A stretch of DNA of 21,280 nt, taken from assembly GCA_036897485.1 (NCBI GenBank), contig JAYMTF010001794.1, forward strand, positions 1 to 21,280, given 5' to 3'. The position numbers and the translations under genes are program-made. Positions 1 to 9,036 of this stretch are shown here, piece by piece. The notes under the pieces were generated by a model. The model saw nothing but the letters and a program-made list of their open reading frames with translations, did no database searches and had not been told where the DNA came from. This stretch comes from Pelargonium nanum (lineage: Eukaryota > Streptophyta > Magnoliopsida > Geraniales > Geraniaceae). The first letter of the stretch is position 1. Every line of letters begins with the position of its first letter.

Positions 1-58
1 AAATTGAAGGATAAACGAAGAAGATTTTCCCGTGCAACGCACGGGGTCAACATCTAGT
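1..58 (+). mobile_element. Helitron-like 3' terminus
   Basis: A perfect 7-bp stem with a 3-nt loop lies at 29-45 (CCCGTGC / GCACGGG). Eight bases later comes CTAG at 54-57, followed by T at 58. Helitron rolling-circle transposons end in a short GC-rich hairpin a few bases before a CTRR terminus and insert between A and T, so this matches a Helitron 3' end on the plus strand. Only the last ~57 bases are in view. The element body and any Rep/helicase gene would lie to the left, outside the window. Family assignment rests on structure alone. Confidence 0.6.
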
Positions 59-100
59 TACATTGAGAAGATGCATGTACATGCATTACAGGAACACAAT

Positions 101-330
101 CAATACATGCAATAATAAATCAGTTGTGGAAATTACATGCCAAAATCACATCCTGGCAAGAAAAATAAAGTAAAGTTAATGTGAGATGGTATTATAATTT
201 GGAGGTTTTAAGAATGTTGGCTCAATACACTCTCTCTTTTAAGTACATTTTCAATACTATTATAGTATCATTATTTTTTATTCAGTTTCAATATTGAGAC
301 ATTAGAGAAAACCAAATTAGACATTGGTAA
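101..330. repeat. Diverged dispersed repeat, copy 1
   Basis: This segment aligns by eye with 618-845 in the same orientation. The shared start is ATGCAATAATAAAT, the middle has a TATAA-rich block, and the end shows AGACATTAGAGAAAACCAAA against AGATATTAGAGGAAACTAAA. Many differences are C/T or G/A transitions, as expected for methylated, decaying transposon DNA. No ORF is present. The family was not identified. Confidence 0.5.
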
Positions 331-617
331 ACTTAGCAATTTTGAAAATATGTTACTATTTAAGTTGTTAGAGGTAGGAGCTATGAGTTATGAACCCACT
401 CCAGCTGTATTGAATTTGATGAATTTAACTGTTTTATGAATTTCACTCACTAAACAAATAAAAAAAACTTTCTTATCATATATCATATAAACTTTAAATA
501 ATGAGAATAATTTACTAGCTTAAATTGACTAAACACAATAACGATTGATTTGAAATAAAATTTTATAATTTGAACATGTTACACCCGTGTATTTTATGTT
601 TAAAAATAAACATTATC

Positions 618-845
618 AACAATATGCAATAATAAATTTATTGTCAAATTGACATGCTAATATTATTTTCTAGCGGAGTAAGAAAATGTAAAATCGATGT
701 GGAGTAGTACTATAACTTCGGGGTTCGAGAATCAACTCTCAAGAAAAATATCTTCAAGCATATTTTTTCATATTATAATAATATCGTCTTTTTATTTAGA
801 GTTTTATATTAAGATATTAGAGGAAACTAAACTATTTGAAATTTC
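618..845. repeat. Diverged dispersed repeat, copy 2
   Basis: This is the second copy of the repeat at 101-330, about 515 bp away in direct orientation. It keeps more C and G than copy 1, for example GGGGTTCGAGAATC at 719-732, which resembles a Pol III B box. That leaves a tRNA-derived SINE origin open, but no convincing A box was found. A 66-codon frame across this copy (697-897) has no recognisable protein character. Confidence 0.5.
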
Positions 846-1139
846 ATGCGGCCGGTTTCCATGTAGACAAGAAATCAAACATCATTTAAATATATAATTT
901 GTAGAGTAATTGTGGTATACTTACAAGAACAAGTTGATGTTGAAACGAAACATATCTTTTAAGTTTCAATGGATAATAGATGATTTAGTGGTAAGTAATC
1001 TGTAACAATACAAGTTCATAAAGTTAATTCATATCATATGTAATCTGTGTCGTGCAGTTCAATATATTTTTGTACCTACTGCAAAACACAAACAATTAGC
1101 TACCAAAATTTCGGTTGAAAACATTAATACAAACGAAAA
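846..1139. other. AT-rich intergenic stretch
   Basis: No ORF, RNA gene or repeat was recognised here. On the minus strand it lies immediately downstream of the 53-codon ORF at 1140-1301, so part of it would be that gene's 3' UTR if the gene is real. Confidence 0.5.
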
Positions 1140-1301
1140 TCAAACTCCGGCGTAGCCACCGTCACAGCTGCAACTTCCGCCGCCCAAGTCGCCGTCGTCC
1201 GGGTGAGGTTTGGTGCTCAGACAACAACACAAGAGACCAACCAGCAACATGAAGCCCCAAGCTGAAGCCAATGCTTGTGCCCAATTCAAGTAATGCTCCA
1301 T
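1140..1301 (-). CDS. Putative 53-aa Cys-rich membrane micropeptide
   Basis: The frame runs from ATG at 1301-1299 to TGA at 1142-1140 and encodes 53 residues. The N-terminus is MEHYLNWAQALASAWGF. A hydrophobic stretch (about residues 11-28, with LLVGLLCCCL) could span or anchor in a membrane. The tail is acidic and Gly-rich with a CSC motif (DDGDLGGGSCSCDGGYAGV). The reading frame is far more GC-rich than its flanks, which suggests selection on coding sequence. A possible TATA box (TATAAATT, minus) lies at 1569-1562, but several upstream ATGs would precede the start if transcription began there, and the start context is mediocre (T at -3, G at +4). An in-frame stop lies upstream of the ATG. 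I do not recognise the family, and no function is proposed. It could also be one exon of a larger gene or a chance frame. Confidence 0.45.
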   Translation of the reverse strand: MEHYLNWAQALASAWGFMLLVGLLCCCLSTKPHPDDGDLGGGSCSCDGGYAGV

Positions 1302-1900
1302 ATATACACAACTTTTCTCTGTTTCTTGGCTCCACTTTTGATTGACCCTTTTTTCAGTTCCTCCAATTTTTCACCTCAGGCTCAGCTCTGAGCCATAACT
1401 GGTCACACCATGATCACATATACCAAAAAAAGGGTTTTAAAAGCAGTGGCATCAACAATTCAGCTCTGTGGTGCATGTGGGTGTGAGCTTGAAAGAGGCC
1501 AAAACAACATGGACCAGCCTGTGACTGAATATTTTTGTGGAGATCTTATAAAAGAGGCACAAATTTATACTTTTCAATGATTCTTTGGCCATTTTTTTAT
1601 AGCTTGAGTGTGTGTTGCTAGCTATTATGGACACTCATGAGGCTCAATTATTTGATTTGCTTGGGTTATTGGCCTACCATTTTTCAATGTCTGGAGGAGA
1701 GTTGGGAATATAGACGTAGATGGATACAACACCTAGCGTTTAATTAATCTAAACACCACCCAAATGGATCTGCTTGATGGATAAACCTAAACCCTTCAAT
1801 CAATTTTTTGACTTTACTCCACGATAGAATATGGTTTGAATTTCATTTCGATTGTTATCACATTGGTACTAACTAGATACCTGTCACGCCAATTTAAGAA
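1302..1900. other. Intergenic stretch, possible promoter of the 53-aa ORF
   Basis: No coding region was recognised. On the minus strand this would be the upstream region of the small ORF at 1140-1301. It contains TATAAATT at 1569-1562 (minus) and a 60-codon minus frame (1634-1452) with no recognisable features. The rest is unremarkable AT-rich DNA. Confidence 0.35.
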
Positions 1901-1902
1901 CA

Positions 1903-2449
1903 GTTTGAGTTGTCTACTTCAAATGTCTATATATATAAAAAAAAATTACAGAAATAAAAACTTTGTTTGATCAACGTTGGTCTGGAAGGAGGATGCTCAA
2001 CTTTCTTTCTTGTTAAACCAATTAGCAATGCCATAAATAAGAATTTACTAGCATAGTTGTTCTTAGGTATGTTAAATATAAAAAATATTAATACAGTTAC
2101 ATTTTATATTCAAGTAGACATGTCATATTTGGGTCAACTAACAATGAATCGACCGTCAAGACCTAATCAACTTAATGATCTATCTTTTAACATATACAAA
2201 CATTTATATATAAAAGTGAGGTCGGCACATATCAAGATCAACCATACTACTGTTGAGAATGCTCATGCGGGAGATCTTGTAGACTGAAAATGTATGAAAT
2301 AAAGAAGTTTCATTGTTTTAGCCGAACATCAGATACAAGAGGTAAGTAGACAACTCAAACAGTACCTCACGTAATGAGACAATTTATCTTATAATTGAAG
2401 CCAAACATTAGTGAGTCATTTTGTCTAAAAGTAAGTAGACAACTCAAAC
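1903..2449. repeat. Inverted/direct 17-mer repeats, MITE-like remnant
   Basis: The 17-mer GTTTGAGTTGTCTACTT at 1903-1919 occurs as a perfect reverse complement at 2344-2360 and again at 2433-2449. The two right-hand copies are direct repeats of one another, and both are followed by ATAATTGAA after different spacers. The outer arms could be terminal inverted repeats of a non-autonomous DNA transposon of ~460 bp (1903-2360), with a second partial end. The interior has no convincing coding sequence. No clear target-site duplication was found. Confidence 0.4.
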
Positions 2450-3190
2450 TATTTACTCATAATTGAACTAGAGACCAAATTAACCTCAAGTCTCTATACA
2501 TGAAAAAACTATTAATTGATTTTAGAAAGGGCTTCACATTTTGATGTGACCACACAAAGTAATTGTAGCATTGGAACATTAGCACAACTCATTCACGCCA
2601 CTTTTACGCGTATGTCTATGGTGTGCAGACCGTGTGCCAAACACGACAATCACATTACAATATCTTCAATACTAAGTTAGACTCGTACATTACTCAATGC
2701 ATTTCCTCTTTCACAAGAAAAATCATAGAATTGGTTTCTTAGGAAACATTCAAGAGAGTAAGTTTACACGCTTAGAGTTGTCTCCAGAAACAAGCCAAGG
2801 ATGTTTCCTAAGACAATGTTTTGGTACTCTTCTGTTTCTGTTCATAGAAGCAAAGACACAAACATACCATGTTCCTATCATAGATCAACAATGTCTCCAC
2901 GAGAGTGAATCAGAAACTCGTGCACATAATATAACGAGTGCATATCTAGATGTTCGATACATGCAAAACCACATACCAAAATAGACACATACTAGACTTC
3001 AAAACAGACAGTTAAAAGGATTAGCAGGAAAACATATCTTCTTCATATCAAACTAGATGAATCTTTCATGCAGACAAGGTATCGGAACTCAATTCACAAA
3101 TAAGACAAGCAGAGAGGCTTTAGAGAAAATATCAGCCCGAGTACTCTAAGAATGTTTCAAGTTCACTGCAAATTAAAAATCTTCCAAGGT
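2450..3190. other. Intergenic stretch without a recognised gene
   Basis: A 95-codon plus-strand frame (2697-2984) has no family signature and no good codon bias, so it is not called. The only structure seen is an inverted repeat with 15-nt arms at 2737-2751 and 2799-2813 (one mismatch, 47-nt loop). Confidence 0.4.
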
Positions 3191-3408
3191 TTCTTCTTAA
3201 TGCTGATGATAAACGGAAACAGTATGCTTTACAAAAACAAAAGAGTTACTTGACAATTTACAATCCATTAATCATCTATAAAGATTGCCACCCTTCACCT
3301 TAAAATTCCTGGTTCCACCAAATGAAGTTATTCTATAGCAAGCGCCAAGCAGTAACAAGGCCCGGATTTAGAACTGTCTGAACGAGCTTTCATAACTTGA
3401 CAGAACCC
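3190..3408 (-). other. Probable last 3' UTR exon of PRA1A1
   Basis: On the minus strand, a consensus acceptor (CAG ending at 3409) follows a very long U-rich tract (complement of 3412-3465). A consensus donor (GTGAGT, 4232-4227) lies 28 nt after the PRA1A1 stop codon. Together they predict an ~820-nt intron inside the 3' UTR. The exon downstream of 3408 has no long ORF and is rich in plant-type U-rich and GUAAA motifs near 3230-3260. The polyadenylation site, and so the left boundary, is a guess. Confidence 0.4.
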
Positions 3409-4261
3409 CTGAACATAAAACATAAAAAATAAAAAAATAAAAAAAAATGTTTTTGTTACAAACCAGAGTTATGTAGTGCCATGAATAGCATTGTTTATAT
3501 TGTTATGTATTTTGGAATCCAAAGCTTTCTTACATGTTCAGAATAAGATGATTGAACACCCATATATTATAACTAATAAGGCACAAAAGGAACCACTAAC
3601 TGGTTTCATATTGGAAAACTCAAGTGATCTGATCGATACTTAATGTTTGTCATTCAACCGTTTGTCCAATCTATCTACAGTACCATCCGAATAGTATAGA
3701 TTGCTTTTTTCTTTTTTACAGCATAAACTGCTTAGTTAATTTTGTGTTCGTCAACCCTCGGCCTTACTCTGTATGCACGGACCAAATGCAACTCAAATAC
3801 ATACAGTGTGCAAGTGCGCATCAGACTATATCATGAGAGTGGTATGCATTGTAAAGTACTAAACATGGAAACAGTTATCAATGATCCTAAAATAAGATCC
3901 CGCGTCTAATACGGTTACTCCTAGAAATATTTGGAAGCAGCACTTTCGGCTAGAATAAAATAATAAAAAATTACTTTCTCAGTGACTTGTGACTAGTACA
4001 TTATTTTAGAGTGCACAATCTGAAAATCACAGTATGATGACAGTATCCAAAAAACATTGATGTAAAAGGATAAAGAAAATGTGGGAACTGTTAACTTTCT
4101 AGCAAGAGTTTACTAAAGCAGTAAAGTAAAAGAAAAAGCTAGGAAAATAAGAAACATTCTCATATAAAATGCAAATTAATTAGTACGATTGGAAATCCAT
4201 GCATAAAAAGGATCGAAGCAGAGTTCACTCACATCCTGGAATTTCATGCAACTGATGTAAG

Positions 4262-6989
4262 CTACAGTTCACTGTAATTGCGCCAAACTGCACGAAATTC
4301 TTCACGGAATGTGTTCAGACGTGCTTTCAAGTTGGGTGTTCTAAAGCTTGCATGAAGGATAGTAGCTGAGGAGGAGCGCAAGCACGCCAGAAATTTGTTA
4401 GGTAGAAGTATATACAGTACAAATAAGAACCAAGATTTTTATGATTGTTTGACATACCTAGAAGTCCGATGGCAAGTGCCCACATGACAGTTAAGAGACC
4501 ACAAGAGACATACCATAGAATGAAACTTGCTATAGAAAGGGGAAAGAAGAAAATCTCATCAGCAAACATTCAGATCACAGATCTGAAATATAAACAATAG
4601 AATCATTTCCCGGTTAAATTATACCAGAAGAGAATATTGAGACAAACACCCAACGAGGCCTGCCACATATGAAGATTGTTCTTTTAGCTGATGGGCGTCC
4701 ACGAATAACAGGCCTGTCAAAAATTAAACAGTTAGAAACACACAAATTCTAGATGCCTTGAAGGCAGGCAAATAGTAAGCTACAAACATACGTAAGAGGT
4801 GGCCTCATCTTTGCAGCTAAATGTGGAGAGAACTGCCTCACCGTTCTTGTCACCTTCTCGTTAAAAGTACCTGCAAAGCTGTATCAACAGTCCTCAGCGC
4901 CAACTAAACAATAACTAATAAGACAATGATGAGAAAATAAGGCACCAATCATATACAATTCTCAAACGGATCCAAATCTGAACTTACATAGCAAACAATT
5001 TAAGTACAAATGGTTCACAAATTGACTTCTACCCTAAGCTCAAAACCTATTTGGATAAATTGAGCATATAAAAGCAACCCCACTGTGGCCTTTCCCAAGT
5101 GCCCACCCCATTTGTTAGAAAGAGGCATACAAAAGCAAGGACTTAGTTTACAAATGCTCATCGCCTAGCTATCAATCACATCCTTACAGTTTTAATTTGG
5201 CCTATTGAACTCCAGCATTTTAAAAAGTTGAAAAATAGTTCTACTGTTGAACAAAATCCTTTGTAAATGCACAGTTGGTGGCATGAATAGAATGTCCGCC
5301 TCAAGCTCTCATCTGTTTCTTACTATCTTAACCTCCCAATTTTTCTCACAGTTGCTTCCTATGATGGCCTTGACACTAATTGGGGGTGATTCAATCTCCC
5401 AGTCCATGGGAGACCTGGATATAATGTCCTCTTTTTCTTCAATTGGAAAGAGAAGAAAAGGAAAAATGCAAGGGTTTGAACAATAGTAAGTTGGCAGCTG
5501 GTGCTAGATGTGGAAGGTTTAGCTTTCTATCTTTGTCATGGGATTTTATGAATGGAATGCCAAAAATCCAACTATTATTTATCTTGTCTGAACTCCACAT
5601 TCTGCAAAAAATATTTACGGTAAAACTGTTATCTATATTGTACCTCCAGTCTAAATATTAAGGGCCTCTTACCTTAAACATCAAAATAAACTATGAGATC
5701 GAAAACAGCATTCCAACTTTCTCGAAGATTAAGGATGTAATAAACCAAACTAAACCTAGGACGAAAGTGATAATGGCTGCAAGATAACATATCAGAACAA
5801 AGCCCAAAAGTGAAAACAAATTTTGTATGGATCCTCACCCCATAATTCGACTTTAAAAACCATACAGAGGGCTGGAAGGTATAATTCAAGCAGCGTACCT
5901 GTCATTCAGACAAGCGATGCTCAGTGCTGTTAAAAATGCCGCTACGATTGCAAATGGCCTCCTCAGAAAACCCATTCCTGCAGATAACAGTATGAAGTGA
6001 AACACACATAACCATCAATAGAAATATACAAAGGCAGAAAATTTATTCATAAAATGTAAGAAAAGGAAATATGAGAAAGATTCATGTTCTCCAGTAACGT
6101 ACCAAGAATGAAAACAATCATGATGAAGTAATTAGTCCGATAGCTGCAAAAACACAAAGCATTGAAAATTCAGTTCATTTTAGTATATAAAAACAGGACA
6201 GGGCAGGACTTTCAGAATCCTCAACATCAATTCAATATCCAATAGACCTAACAGAGTAGACTCTCAAGTCTCAACCCATATTGGCTCAAATTCTCTCATT
6301 TTATAGTAAAGTCGGACTTTGAATAAACTCGGTTTGTCTAGTTAATAAGAATAAGCAGTACAAAAGGAAACTATTTAAGACTTCGAAACCTCCAAATCAA
6401 TAATGACACAACATCCAAACACTCAACCTCCTATTAACTGAACCTAGACAGCTATTTTCAAGTTGTTAGACTTTTTTTTTTCTTTTCATTTGAGCTTTTA
6501 GCTTGTCAAGAACAATTCTGATCAGCAAAATGTCTACGAAACACACATGCACTTGCATGCCAGACCTTAAAATTGATACCTGACAACAATAATTTGAAGA
6601 AAAATTGATACAGCAAACAAGAAAACGCCTAAACTGAACTCAATCTAAGTTTCACAAACCAAAACATCTAGAATTTCTAGACCAAACTCAATATACATTT
6701 CGCTCCAGTTTCACATCAAGCACACAAAATTCGACAGTCAGATACAGAACCAATTCAAAGGAATCTCAAACAGCTCTAAAAAAATCTAAAACGAATCAGT
6801 AAAGAGAAAACTAGATCGCATCGAATCATACTAGTAGAAATTGCATTTGAGGCGGCTGTTCCATTTGTTGTACGATCTAGGAACAGTGAATCGGGAGAAG
6901 AACTCCGACAGAGGACGCGGCGGAGACGACCAGTCGACTTCGCGAAGCGCGTCCATCAGATCCTCGGCCGTGACGTTTCCCCAATCCAT
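4262..6989 (-). CDS. PRA1A1: PRA1 family protein A1 (prenylated Rab acceptor)
   Basis: The seven coding exons on the minus strand are 6989-6832, 6143-6103, 5977-5899, 4878-4792, 4713-4625, 4529-4458 and 4365-4262. Every junction is GT..AG and in frame, for 630 nt and 209 aa, the length I recall for Arabidopsis PRA1.A1. The start MDWGNVTAEDLMDAL and the end VWRNYSEL match the plant A-clade. There are two hydrophobic blocks, about residues 57-91 and 143-181, each probably a hairpin of two membrane passes. They are separated by a basic cytosolic loop (RPPLTPVIRGRPSAKRT, 118-134), the usual PRA1 layout. PRA1 proteins sit in ER, Golgi and endosomal membranes, bind prenylated Rab GTPases and affect vesicle trafficking. 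The start context is strong (G at -3 and +4), and no upstream ATG occurs back to 7248. Introns 1 (688 nt) and 3 (1,020 nt) are long and hold no recognisable gene. Confidence 0.93.
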
Positions 6990-7017
6990 GGCTCCTTCTC
7001 GTCCAAAACTCGCCGCC

Positions 7018-7026
7018 AAACCCTAG
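7018..7026. promoter_or_regulatory. Telo-box-like motif in PRA1A1 leader
   Basis: AAACCCTAG, read on the plus strand, lies about 30 bp upstream of the PRA1A1 start codon. It is one base away from the plant telo-box AAACCCTAA, which is common near the 5' ends of housekeeping genes. A role here is inference. Confidence 0.3.
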
Positions 7027-7243
7027 AAACGAAGCAACAAGACGAAGATTCGAGAGCACAGCAGAAAATCGAGGAGGATTTGGATTTTTGTGTCTGGAAA
7101 TTGTTGAAAAAGATGAGTTGAGGTTGTTTGTGTAATGATTCGGAGACGACGAGTTGGGGTTAAAGAGGAGACTTGGGAATGAGTTTTGGTTTTGATCGAC
7201 GGAGCAGTGAAGAAATGTCAAAAATGGCGCAAAAAATTAACGG

Positions 7244-7248
7244 AAAAA
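7244..7248 (-). terminator. Pol III terminator of tRNA-Val
   Basis: Five consecutive T residues on the minus strand start directly after the discriminator base of the tRNA gene. This fits a minimal RNA polymerase III terminator. Confidence 0.75.
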
Positions 7249-7322
7249 TGTCTGAGCCCGGGTTCGAACCGGGGACCTCTAGTGTGTGAGACTAGCGTGA
7301 TAACCGACTACACCACCCAGAC
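7249..7322 (-). tRNA. tRNA-Val (anticodon CAC)
   Basis: The 74-nt gene on the minus strand folds fully. The acceptor stem is GTCTGGG with CTCAGAC, with one G-T pair. The anticodon stem CTAGT/ACTAG encloses the loop CTCACAC, giving anticodon CAC, which decodes GUG valine. The T arm has the B box GGTTCGAACCC, and the D arm carries an A-box match around TGGTGTAGTCGG. The discriminator is A, CCA is not encoded and there is no intron. A CAA triplet about 10 bp upstream of the mature 5' end suits plant Pol III initiation. It lies 260 bp upstream of the PRA1A1 ATG on the same strand. Confidence 0.96.
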
Positions 7323-8500
7323 AATCCTGTTTGTACGTTGTGTGGTTTTATATTATTAGTGTTTTTTTAAAATTTAGGGCTTCGAAAACAATACAATTCA
7401 ATAAACACCTTTTTGTGCATATTAGTTCACCACATAGAATACAAGCAACTTTCAAAGAAGGTATGATGCTTGACAAATTTGTAGAGAAAGTAAAGATTAA
7501 TATCTCCAAAAACTCGTGCATGTTCACTTCTCAACCTCTTTTTATAAATGTGCAACTTGTTAACTTCTTGTTAAAGGATGAGAGAGACAGTTTTCAAAAT
7601 GTACGTGTTGATTTGTGAGTAGTTAGTAAGTCGACCATCTTCAAATGTATTCGTCGAACGGTGAGTAAGGAGTTTGTGAGTAGTTCGTAGGTCGACCGCC
7701 AATGTATAGGTCAATTTGAGAGAGTAGTTCATGGATAGTCTAGTATAGGTCGACTATCTAACTTTCATCTCAGTTTAGTAGTCTTAATTTTTCTTGATAA
7801 ACTCCATCCTACTTATCTATAAAGTCATTCTTCAGTTATCTCCACTTTCATTTATCTATTACCGGGTGTTGTTGCACAAGATTTTCAAGTTGTCAATTGA
7901 TTTGATACTTCAAAAGACCAATACAAACGATCACGAGCTTATAAAAAAAATACAAACGATCGCAAAATGAATGATGTCACTGGAACACCTTCAACACTTT
8001 AAGTTATGTAACTAGTAGGAGGCGAGAGAAAATCAAAGACATAAAAGGTGGAGAGACGTTACTTCTGTAAGGATAGTGGTAAGGAATTCATAAATATTAA
8101 AAAGAGAAATTAGTTTCATAACCTGCAAAAGTCCCGTATACTCAACTCGGTTGCACACGTACTCCAATAAGAGGTTAGATATGACGGTCTCAAAAAATCT
8201 GACCGACCACGTTATATGTTTTGAACCATTCATCTTCTTTCCCGAACCTAACATATCCATGCATCATGCCAAACACAAAAAGATTCACAATTGCACCAAA
8301 AAAAGACATCATAATTTTTTTTTAATATAGAGATCCATATCCATTGGACTCATTTTGTGGAACTAATATAGTTGAGATTGTGAGATACATTCCAAAAAAA
8401 GCAACATTTACAATTTGATTGACCTTTGAATCCATATATTAAAATTGGCAATTATATTCGGAGGTGCCCACCTACAATATTTCCAAATAATTAATTACTT
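7323..8500. other. Intergenic relic sequence between tRNA-Val and ATG1
   Basis: No gene was recognised. Frames at 7331-7618 (plus) and 8260-8033 (minus) have no protein signature. A short degenerate repeat contains three GTCGAC cores at 7630, 7691 and 7749, with TTTGTGAGTAGTT in front of the first two. The stretch is otherwise AT-rich. Confidence 0.4.
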
Positions 8501-8551
8501 TTCTCATTCAACCAATAGCGTCTCAACACGTCACCAATTCTCAAGTATTAT

Positions 8552-8566
8552 TGGGCCTATGGCCCA
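8552..8566. promoter_or_regulatory. Palindromic site II element upstream of ATG1
   Basis: TGGGCC-TAT-GGCCCA is a perfect 6-bp inverted repeat of the plant site II core (TGGGCY). TCP transcription factors bind such elements in many growth and housekeeping genes. It lies 471 bp upstream of the ATG1 start codon. Regulation of ATG1 by it is inferred from position. Confidence 0.5.
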
Positions 8567-8700
8567 CCTCACGGCATCATTACCTAACCAAAATAAATAA
8601 TTTTTGAACCGTTGAAGGCTACAAGTTGAGGACGCGAAGACACAATCAGGTGCGCAATACGCACACGGCTCACCACAGAGCACATCGTATCTCATCCTAA

Positions 8701-8738
8701 TCTTCTCTTTCTCTTCCCTTCTCTTCCCTTCTCTTCCA
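8701..8738 (+). promoter_or_regulatory. Pyrimidine patch / 10-bp tandem repeat in ATG1 promoter
   Basis: CTCTTCCCTT is repeated at 8711-8720 and 8721-8730, with a partial third copy at 8731-8737, inside an uninterrupted CT run. Pyrimidine patches near the transcription start are a common plant core-promoter feature. A weak TATA-like TTTATATT lies further down at 8889-8896, and no ATG occurs between there and the ATG1 start. Confidence 0.4.
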
Positions 8739-9036
8739 CTGCACTGTAACGCAACACAAATCAAACACTAAAATGCGCTAATTACCATCTCGACACACTA
8801 ATTATATTAGTTTAATCTAAATTAATTACTTAATTAGGCCGGACCTTCATTAATCCTCCTATCTCTATATCTCTCCATCGATTCGACATTTATATTCGTC
8901 AAGATCGAGCGAAAGGATCCGAATAGGAGTTGGGTCGAATCTCGGGAAGATCCGTTTACAGAGCTCGGAGTTTCGGCATTTTTCGGGGGATCGGTTCCGG
9001 GTTTTTGGGGTCTCTAGGGTTTTTGTTTGGCTCGCG

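Noticed and set aside
697..897. 66-codon plus-strand frame
   Set aside because: It lies across repeat copy 2, has no domain or signal, and its composition is that of AT-rich relic DNA.
2590..2660. Possible LTR fragment around GTGTGCCAAACACGAC
   Set aside because: A short resemblance only, with no paired repeat, primer-binding site or polypurine tract.
2697..2984. 95-codon plus-strand frame
   Set aside because: No recognisable family, no codon bias different from the flanks, and it spans the 2737-2813 hairpin. A chance frame is more likely.
5247..5661. Two overlapping plus-strand frames
   Set aside because: Both lie inside PRA1A1 intron 3 on the opposite strand and have no protein signature.
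6877..7221. 114-codon minus-strand frame covering the PRA1A1 leader
   Set aside because: It lacks an ATG start and is out of frame with PRA1A1. The true product starts at 6989.
8033..8260. 75-codon minus-strand frame
   Set aside because: No family resemblance and no nearby promoter or splice context to support it.
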